The notes beneath the pieces were generated by a model, which had not been told where the DNA came from, ran no database searches, and was given only the letters and a program-made list of their open reading frames with translations. 17,004 bases of DNA from positions 1 to 17,004 of the forward strand of contig JADHVS010000087.1 of NCBI GenBank assembly GCA_016783865.1, written 5' to 3'. Within the stretch, counting starts at the first letter, position 1. Every line of letters begins with the position of its first letter. A program made the position numbers and the translations under genes. Below, in pieces: positions 1-5,937 of this stretch. The stretch is from Bacteroidales bacterium. GTDB taxonomy: Bacteria; Bacteroidota; Bacteroidia; Bacteroidales; SM23-62.

Positions 1-305
1 CTTTCGATTGGTTTTTTAATGTATCCTTTGTATTTTTCATCTGGAAAGTGATGTTTTTTTGCTTGTGTTTATAGCTTTAACACTTTGAATATAAGTAAAA
101 TACATCACTTTTCCTAATTTTTATTTTACTTTTTTAAGTTATATATAATTTTCATATAATATTGAGCGTTTTGTATTGATTAGATTAAACACCTCTGATT
201 CAAATGAAACGTCCATGACAATATTTTCATTATTATCAAAAAGAGGATGAAAATATTGTCATGGTAAGTTACACAAGGCCGATTTATTAATTAATATATT
301 TTCTT
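1..305. other. AT-rich intergenic region without a gene
   Basis: No convincing coding frame is visible on either strand. The stretch is strongly AT-rich with several T-runs. Its only clear structure is the perfect inverted repeat at 213-264, listed separately. I looked for the Bacteroidota promoter pattern (TTTG, then TAnnTTTG about 20 bases further on) and found no match with proper spacing. The promoter of the downstream nfnAB pair is presumably here, but I cannot place it. Confidence 0.6.
213..264. promoter_or_regulatory. Perfect 18-bp inverted repeat upstream of nfnA
   Basis: The left arm, 213-230 (CCATGACAATATTTTCAT), is the exact reverse complement of the right arm, 247-264, around a 16-base loop (231-246). 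It ends 41 bases before the GTG start of nfnA. No T-tract follows on the plus strand, so it is not a classical intrinsic terminator. It could be an operator for a dimeric regulator, a structured mRNA leader, or the end of a transcript from outside the window. The symmetry is seen directly; the role is unknown. Confidence 0.6.
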
Positions 306-1139
306 GTGAATAAGATAATTGAAAAGGAATATTTTTCAGAAGCAGTCGTCAGATTGGTTGTTGAAGCTCCCTATATTGCAAAAAGCAGGAAGGCCGGACA
401 TTTTGTAATTGTTCGTATTGGAGATAAAGGGGAAAGGATTCCACTCACCATTGCTGAAGCAGACCTCGAAAAAGGCACCATTACCCTCATTGTTCAGAAG
501 GTTGGAGTAAGTTCCATTAAACTATGTAATATGGAGCCTGGAGATACCATTTCTGACGTCGTCGGTCCTTTGGGTCAGCCTACACATATTGAGAAGGTAG
601 GCACTGTACTTGCAGCGGGGGGAGGTGTTGGAGTTGCTCCCCTATTGCCTATTGTGGAAGCTTTGGGAAAAGCCGGGAATAAGGTAATTACTGTTTTAGC
701 TGCAAGGACAAAGGATTTGATCATACTTGAAGAGCAGATGCGGGAGCATTCAGACGAAGTGGTTATAATGACCGATGATGGATCCTACGGAAAAAAAGGT
801 CTGGTTACACATGGGATGGAGGAAATAATAAAGCGGGAGAAGGTAGATTTGGCAGTCACTGTTGGTCCGGCTATAATGATGAAATTTGTTGCCATGCTGA
901 CCGAGAAATATAAAATTCCTACCATTGCCAGTTTAAACACAATAATGGTGGATGGTACCGGTATGTGTGGGGCCTGCAGGGTTTCAGTGGGAGGTAAGAC
1001 GAGATTTGTGTGTGTAGACGGGCCTGAATTTGATGCCCACCAGGTTGACTTTGATGAAATGTTAATGAGGTTAAATACTTATAAGGAGCAGGAAGCGGTG
1101 GACTATGAGAAGTTTGTAAATAAATACAGAAAAGCTTAG
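306..1139 (+). CDS. nfnA: NfnA / SudB: ferredoxin-NADP reductase-type FAD/NAD-binding subunit
   Basis: This is the small subunit of NADH-dependent reduced ferredoxin:NADP+ oxidoreductase (NfnAB, also called sulfide dehydrogenase SudBA), a soluble cytoplasmic flavin-based electron-bifurcating enzyme. In the family this subunit binds FAD, NAD(H) and a [2Fe-2S] cluster. The 277-residue length is usual. Visible are the flavin motif RIPLT (44-48), the nucleotide-binding glycine run AAGGGVGVAP (103-112), and the C-terminal cluster motif with D216, C221, C224 and C236. Family structures have a cluster bound by one Asp and three Cys, which fits. The conserved VDGPEFDAH follows. The GTG start at 306 was chosen because the protein then begins MNKIIEKEYF, as family members do; no clear Shine-Dalgarno is present. 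The stop lies 3 bases before nfnB, so the two are co-transcribed. A second, diverged pair lies at 3726-5937. Confidence 0.93.
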   Translation: MNKIIEKEYFSEAVVRLVVEAPYIAKSRKAGHFVIVRIGDKGERIPLTIAEADLEKGTITLIVQKVGVSSIKLCNMEPGDTISDVVGPLGQPTHIEKVGTVLAAGGGVGVAPLLPIVEALGKAGNKVITVLAARTKDLIILEEQMREHSDEVVIMTDDGSYGKKGLVTHGMEEIIKREKVDLAVTVGPAIMMKFVAMLTEKYKIPTIASLNTIMVDGTGMCGACRVSVGGKTRFVCVDGPEFDAHQVDFDEMLMRLNTYKEQEAVDYEKFVNKYRKA

Positions 1140-1142
1140 CAA

Positions 1143-2684
1143 ATGGAAGGATTACTGGAATATCTAAAAAAGGAGAGAGAACAGGAGTGGAGAGTCGAAC
1201 TGCGCAACACCCTTAAAAACAAGGACCGGACCCAGTTGGAGCGTTTGAAAATGCCTGAACAGGAACCAGATAAGCGAAATAAAAATTTCTCGGAGGTAAA
1301 TCTGGGTCTGTCTGAGGAACAGGCCATTCATGAAGCCCAACGATGTATTGACTGCCCTAATCCTACCTGTATAACAGGTTGCCCGGTTGGGATCAATATC
1401 CCAAAGTTTATTAAAAAGATCGAAGCAGGTGAATTTTTAGATGCTGCAAAGGTTTTAAAGGAAACGAATGCTTTGCCTGCTGTATGTGGTCGGGTATGTC
1501 CACAGGAGATTCAATGCGAGCAGGTTTGTTTTTACCCTCAAAAGTTGAAGAAACCTCCCGTAGCCATTGGTAACCTGGAAAGATTTGCTGCCGATTATGA
1601 GCAGCGTAGCGGTACTATCTCTGTCCCAGAAATTACAGCATACAATGGGATCAAAGTGGCTTCCATCGGTTCCGGCCCGGCCGGACTGGCTTTTGCCGGT
1701 GATATGGCAAAAATGGGATACGATGTTACTGTGTTTGAGGCATTACACGAAATAGGAGGCGTTTTAAAATATGGGATACCTGAATTCCGGCTTCCTAACA
1801 GCATGGTGAATGTTGAGATTGATATTCTGAAAAAAATGGGAGTAAAATTCATTACCAATTTTATTGTCGGTAAAACAGCCACCGTTGAAGATCTTAAAAA
1901 AGAGGGTTTTACTGCATTTTTAGTAGGAAGCGGTGCCGGGTTACCCAACTTCATGAACATCCCCGGTGAGAATTATACCGGTATTTATTCCTCAAACGAA
2001 TACCTTACGCGGATAAACCTTATGAAAGCTGCCCATCGCGACTTTGATACACCGGTGATAAGCGGGAAAAATGTCGCCGTAATCGGGGGAGGAAATACCG
2101 CCATGGATTCAGTAAGGACATCTAAACGGTTGGGTGCTGAGAGATCCATTATAATCTACCGTCGTTCAATCGAGGAAATGCCAGCCAGGATTGAGGAAAT
2201 TCAGCATGCAAAGGAGGAAGGAATTGAATTTCTGAACCTGAATAATCCGGTTGAGTATTTTGCAGATGAGAAGGGAAGGGTCAATAGAATGAGGATCCAG
2301 AAAATGGAATTGGGAGAGCCTGATGACTCGGGAAGAAGGAGACCCATCCCTATCGAAGGCTCTGAATATGATATTGAAGTGGATACGGTTGTGGTCAGTG
2401 TCGGAGTCTCACCTAATCCAATTATCCCTCAGAGTATGAGAGAATTAGATGTTTCATCCTGGGGTACCATTAATGTTGATAAAGAAACCATGCAGACTTC
2501 AATTCCTGATATTTTTGCAGGAGGCGATATTGTCAGGGGTGGCGCAACTGTCATTCTGGCCATGGGGGACGGGAGAAAGGCAGCTTCGGCCATGGACCGG
2601 TATATCAAAGAACAGGTAAGAAAGATCATCTCACTGATAAAGGAGTTTAAAACAATAGGTGAGATCATGGATTTTGCAAAATAG
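1143..2684 (+). CDS. nfnB: NfnB / SudA: glutamate synthase small-chain-like NADP(H)-binding subunit
   Basis: This is the large subunit of NfnAB, homologous to the glutamate synthase small chain (GltD). In the family it carries the bifurcating FAD, two [4Fe-4S] clusters and the NADP(H) site. Eight N-terminal cysteines form the two cluster motifs: C68, C71, C76, C80 and C115, C119, C125, C129. The FAD Rossmann motif GSGPAG is at 176-181, the second nucleotide-binding motif GGGNTAMD at 315-322, and the C-terminal IFAGGD segment closes the FAD site. At 513 residues it is longer than the usual 460-470: there is a charged N-terminal extension and about 25 extra residues at the C-terminus (KEQVRKIISLIKEF onwards). 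An alternative ATG at 1251 (M37, MPEQEPDKRN) starts where many relatives start. The 1143 ATG is kept because it lies 3 bases after nfnA. A plain gltD call is less likely, since nfnA is the partner and no gltB is near. Confidence 0.93.
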   Translation: MEGLLEYLKKEREQEWRVELRNTLKNKDRTQLERLKMPEQEPDKRNKNFSEVNLGLSEEQAIHEAQRCIDCPNPTCITGCPVGINIPKFIKKIEAGEFLDAAKVLKETNALPAVCGRVCPQEIQCEQVCFYPQKLKKPPVAIGNLERFAADYEQRSGTISVPEITAYNGIKVASIGSGPAGLAFAGDMAKMGYDVTVFEALHEIGGVLKYGIPEFRLPNSMVNVEIDILKKMGVKFITNFIVGKTATVEDLKKEGFTAFLVGSGAGLPNFMNIPGENYTGIYSSNEYLTRINLMKAAHRDFDTPVISGKNVAVIGGGNTAMDSVRTSKRLGAERSIIIYRRSIEEMPARIEEIQHAKEEGIEFLNLNNPVEYFADEKGRVNRMRIQKMELGEPDDSGRRRPIPIEGSEYDIEVDTVVVSVGVSPNPIIPQSMRELDVSSWGTINVDKETMQTSIPDIFAGGDIVRGGATVILAMGDGRKAASAMDRYIKEQVRKIISLIKEFKTIGEIMDFAK

Positions 2685-2722
2685 ATGCGTATTTAAGGAA
2701 AAGCGGCTGTTTTAAATCTCAT

Positions 2723-2756
2723 GTCATCCCGTCCGCTGGCAAGCGGATAGGGATCT
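2723..2756 (+). repeat. REP-like palindrome (GTCATCCCG ... GGGATCT)
   Basis: The core stem TCCGCT (2732-2737) pairs with AGCGGA (2742-2747) around the 4-base loop GGCA. Outer arms ATCCC (2726-2730) and GGGAT (2750-2754) pair across a small internal mismatch. The flanks GTCATCC at the left and GGATCT at the right are shared with the two palindromes at 8537-8605, so this is a dispersed repeat family. It lies between nfnB and the zinc-ribbon gene. No T-tract follows, so a terminator role is possible but not shown. Confidence 0.65.
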
Positions 2757-2793
2757 TTACCTACTGGATAACATGTTTTAGGTCTTTACATGC

Positions 2794-3720
2794 ATGACAT
2801 TAATTCATAATTTTATCTCTAAACCAAAAAACCTGGAAATGGACGAAATGTTAAACCTGGTCTCCTTAAGAGTGAAGTGTCCGGTCTGTGGCCATTCCTT
2901 AATGGATGATGACCGTTATGTGGATAATGTTCCCAGTATCAAAATCAAAGTACGTTGTGGTGATAATGAGGGATTAATCCATTTTAGCTCTGTCTGGGAG
3001 AGTTATAATTATTTGTCTGATATTGAGATTCCGAATAACAAAACAATGAGTCTGTTTTGTCCCTATTGTAATTCACAACTGCAAAGCAAAGTGGAGTGCG
3101 AAATATGTAGTGCTTCAATGATACCATTTGATCTGGAAGTAGGCGGGAATGTAAACATCTGTTCACGCGTAGGCTGCAAAAATCATTTCGTAAAGTTCGT
3201 CGACTTTTCATTTGCTCTCAAAAAATTATACATAGATTCCGGATATCATGAACGACCTTATGTCGAAGACATGTCTATCCCGAAAAAAGAAAAAGGTCCG
3301 AAGACAGAGGAGGAACAAAAAATTGAGATCATGAAAACAGGGACATTTTTACAGTCATATTGTCCCCACTGTAAAAAATCCCTGATCGAACAAGGATCAA
3401 TAAAGCTAAAAGTAGATAGAGAAAAGGATAGCGGGTTCTTAATGTTGAGTCCTTACCTTAATATTTTTACATCCAGATCCACTATTCTGATCCCGGAGGA
3501 TGAATTCATTGGTGATATAAAATGTTTTCATTGTGATCGGACCCTGATGATGGAGGATCTGACATGTGAAGAATGTGGAAGTGAGATTGCAAGGATTCTT
3601 GTGAGTGCAACAAGGCGACTGGTAGATTTTCATATTTGTTCAAAGAAAGGTTGCAGGTGGCATGGCCTGAGCAAGGAAGACCTCAATGATATCCGGCTGG
3701 AAGGAAGCCTTGAGTGGTAG
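2794..3720 (+). CDS. Uncharacterised protein with two tandem zinc-ribbon-rich halves
   Basis: I do not recognise a named family. The 308-residue protein consists of two similar halves, each with three CxxC pairs and a final C-x4-C-x2-H. The first half has C29/C32, C89/C92, C102/C105 and C123/C128/H131; the second has C190/C193, C234/C237, C248/C251 and C272/C277/H280. Matching text includes CPVCGHSL with CPHCKKSL, CEIC with CEEC, and NICSRVGCKNH with HICSKKGCRWH. A lysine/glutamate-rich linker (about 155-180) joins them. This spacing suggests structural zinc sites (zinc ribbons), though iron-sulfur ligation cannot be excluded by eye. No signal peptide or membrane segment is seen, so it is probably cytoplasmic. 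The start is uncertain: ATG 2794 has no clear ribosome site and ATG 2839 (M16) is an alternative. Its stop is 5 bases from the convergent nfnB stop. Confidence 0.75.
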   Translation: MTLIHNFISKPKNLEMDEMLNLVSLRVKCPVCGHSLMDDDRYVDNVPSIKIKVRCGDNEGLIHFSSVWESYNYLSDIEIPNNKTMSLFCPYCNSQLQSKVECEICSASMIPFDLEVGGNVNICSRVGCKNHFVKFVDFSFALKKLYIDSGYHERPYVEDMSIPKKEKGPKTEEEQKIEIMKTGTFLQSYCPHCKKSLIEQGSIKLKVDREKDSGFLMLSPYLNIFTSRSTILIPEDEFIGDIKCFHCDRTLMMEDLTCEECGSEIARILVSATRRLVDFHICSKKGCRWHGLSKEDLNDIRLEGSLEW

Positions 3721-3725
3721 GAAAC

Positions 3726-5120
3726 CTATTTTTTATTCATAACATATTCATGAATCCCCCTGGCTGCGATCTTGCCTGCCCCCATAGCCAGAATGACAGT
3801 GGCAGCGCCTGTCGCCACGTCACCTCCTGCGAAAACACCAGGTATCGAGGTTTTCCCGGTTACGGGATCCGTTACAATATTTCCCCATTTGCCTGTTTCG
3901 ATTCCCGGCGTTGTATTGGGGATTAATGGATTGGGGCTGTTTCCAATAGCAATAACCGCAACATCGATCGGCATCCTGAAATTAGCATCCTCAATCGGCA
4001 CGGGTCTTCGCCTGCCGGATTCATCGGGTTCGCCCAGTTTCATCCTGATGCACTCAACCTCCCTGACCCAGTTGTTTTCCCCGCCGTGAAAGGCAGCAGG
4101 ATTTGAGAGTAATTTGAATATGACCCCTTCTTCCTCAGCATGATGTATTTCTTCTTCCCGGGCAGGCATTTCCTCCCTGGATCTCCTGTAAACGATGATT
4201 GATTTCTCGGCTCCGAGTCGCAGGGCCGTGCGTGCACAATCCATGGCCACGTTGCCTCCTCCGACAGTGGCCACCCTTCTTCCTTTTATAATGGGGGTTT
4301 TATATTGGGGGAACAAATAGGCTTTCATCAGGTTGGCTCGTGTAAGGTACTCATTGGCAGAGTAGATACCGTTCAGGTTCTCACCCGGGACGTTTAAAAA
4401 CCATGGCAGTCCTGCTCCCGTGCCAAGAAATATGGCATCATACTCCTGAAGCAGCTCATCAATGCTTTTGATCATTCCAATCACATGATTGATATAGAGC
4501 TTTACACCCAGCCTTTCAAGGTAATTGATCTCCCTGAAAACGATTGACTTCGGCAGCCTGAATTCGGGTATACCATATACCAGCACGCCCCCGGGCTGGT
4601 GAAGTGCTTCAAACATATCCACTTTATGCCCCATCCTGACCAGATCAGCAGCTGCAGTTATACCGGCCGGCCCGGCCCCGACGATCACAATTTTTTTCCC
4701 TGTGGATTTTGGTTTTGGTGGTAACTCAGTTTCACCCTGTTCGGCTTCCCAATCGGCAACGAAACGCTCTAATCTCCCAATGGCAACCGGCTCGTTTTTA
4801 ATTCCCAGGATACATTCTTTTTCACATTGTTCTTCCTGGGGGCAAACCCTGCCACAAATAGCGGGAAGAATATTTTTTTCCTTAAGGAGAGTAATGCTCT
4901 CCTTAAAATTCTTATCTGATATGTGCTGAATGAAGCCAGGGATATCAATTTCAACCGGGCACCCGTCGATACACTTCGGTTTTTTACACATCAGGCAGCG
5001 CTTTGCCTCCAGGATAGCCTCTTCCGGAGAGTAACCATACGGCACCTCATCATAATTCCTGACCCTTTCACCAGGAGGCTGTTCGCGCATCGGGATTTTT
5101 ATGGGACTAACTTTGGCCAT
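3726..5120 (-). CDS. nfnB: NfnB / SudA paralogue, last gene of the NuoEFG-like/Nfn operon
   Basis: This is a second GltD-like large subunit of the NfnAB type, 464 residues, the normal family length. Cluster cysteines are C42, C45, C50, C54 and C89, C93, C99, C103. The FAD motif GAGPAG is at 148-153, a GGGNVAMD NADP-binding motif lies near residue 287, and VFAGGD near the C-terminus completes the FAD site. All key family residues seen in the 1143-2684 copy are retained. The start was set at ATG 5120 rather than the in-frame TTG at 5141. ATG 5120 is preceded by AGGAGA at a good distance, gives MAKVSPIKIPMREQ as in relatives, and reduces the overlap with the preceding nfnA to 14 bases. It is the fifth and last gene of the minus-strand operon and converges on the zinc-ribbon gene with no visible terminator between them. 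Expected reaction: NADP(H)-linked electron transfer through two [4Fe-4S] clusters and FAD. Confidence 0.92.
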   Translation of the reverse strand: MAKVSPIKIPMREQPPGERVRNYDEVPYGYSPEEAILEAKRCLMCKKPKCIDGCPVEIDIPGFIQHISDKNFKESITLLKEKNILPAICGRVCPQEEQCEKECILGIKNEPVAIGRLERFVADWEAEQGETELPPKPKSTGKKIVIVGAGPAGITAAADLVRMGHKVDMFEALHQPGGVLVYGIPEFRLPKSIVFREINYLERLGVKLYINHVIGMIKSIDELLQEYDAIFLGTGAGLPWFLNVPGENLNGIYSANEYLTRANLMKAYLFPQYKTPIIKGRRVATVGGGNVAMDCARTALRLGAEKSIIVYRRSREEMPAREEEIHHAEEEGVIFKLLSNPAAFHGGENNWVREVECIRMKLGEPDESGRRRPVPIEDANFRMPIDVAVIAIGNSPNPLIPNTTPGIETGKWGNIVTDPVTGKTSIPGVFAGGDVATGAATVILAMGAGKIAARGIHEYVMNKK

Positions 5121-5937
5121 AATTATGTCTCTCCTGAGCAATTGTTTCTTCCTCTATGTATGCTTTTCTCCTTGCAAGAATTAACTCCCAGTTCATTTTA
5201 TGACCATCGAAGTGGGGTCCGTCAACACAGGCAAATTTAGTTGTGCCATCTACTTCGATCCGGCAGGCCCCGCACATACCGGTACCATCTATCATAATGG
5301 GATTCATGCTTACAATAGTCTTTAACTGATAGGGTTCTGTAACCTGTGAAATCCGGTACATCATAAAGGTACACCCAACAGCTATCAGCTGATCATATTT
5401 TGTTCCAGCTTTCAGGTCTTTTTCCAGCTGGTCATGGGAGTGTCCTTTAAATCCCAGTGAGCCATCTGCTGTTGCATACCTGACCTCATCCGATACCTCT
5501 TCGAGTTTATCATTCCAGTAAAGCAAAAACTTACTTCTGGCTTCTGAATAACAGATCACTTTATTGCCTTTTTTCTTAAGTGCCCTGGCAGCAGGATATA
5601 TTCCTCCTATACCATAGCATCCTCCAACCAGACCAACTGTTCCGAATTTTTCAATCTCGAAGGGTTTACCCAGGGGGCCTGTCAGTGAATAAATCTCTTC
5701 ACCTTGTTTGAGCTCAGATAATCGTTGCGTGCTTGAGCCGATATGAAGGAATATGAAGGTGATCGTACCTTTCTTCGAATCCCAGTCGGCAACCGTGATG
5801 GGAGTCCTTTCACTGTACTCATCAGGGATAATGATGATGAATTGACCGGGTTGAACCTTCTGTGCTATTTCCTTTGCACTGACTGTGCAGGTATGGACAT
5901 TGGGTGCTATTTCTGATATGTCGAGTATTTTAGACAT
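5107..5937 (-). CDS. nfnA: NfnA / SudB paralogue with altered nucleotide-binding loop
   Basis: This is a ferredoxin-NADP reductase-type subunit of 276 residues and the partner of the nfnB that follows. The flavin motif is RTPIT (44-48). The [2Fe-2S] motif is intact, with D217, C222, C225 and C237 followed by VDGPHFDGH. The glycine-rich nucleotide loop reads GGCYGIGGIYP (105-115), where the stand-alone copy at 306-1139 has GGGVGVAP, so pyridine-nucleotide binding or specificity may differ. It is clearly diverged from the first copy over most of its length, so the two pairs are not a recent duplication. Its ATG overlaps the stop of the preceding large-subunit gene by 8 bases, and its own end overlaps nfnB by 14 bases. 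This indicates translational coupling and fixed stoichiometry with both neighbours. Confidence 0.9.
   Translation of the reverse strand: MSKILDISEIAPNVHTCTVSAKEIAQKVQPGQFIIIIPDEYSERTPITVADWDSKKGTITFIFLHIGSSTQRLSELKQGEEIYSLTGPLGKPFEIEKFGTVGLVGGCYGIGGIYPAARALKKKGNKVICYSEARSKFLLYWNDKLEEVSDEVRYATADGSLGFKGHSHDQLEKDLKAGTKYDQLIAVGCTFMMYRISQVTEPYQLKTIVSMNPIMIDGTGMCGACRIEVDGTTKFACVDGPHFDGHKMNWELILARRKAYIEEETIAQERHNYGQS

Noticed and set aside
1143..2684. Glutamate synthase small subunit (gltD) as the function of either nfnB copy
   Set aside because: Each lies directly behind an nfnA gene, and no glutamate synthase large chain is in the window.
5121..5141. A seven-codon longer start (TTG at 5141) for the second nfnB
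   Set aside because: ATG 5120 has an AGGAGA ribosome site just upstream and matches the family N-terminus. The TTG would add residues not expected in the family and a longer overlap.
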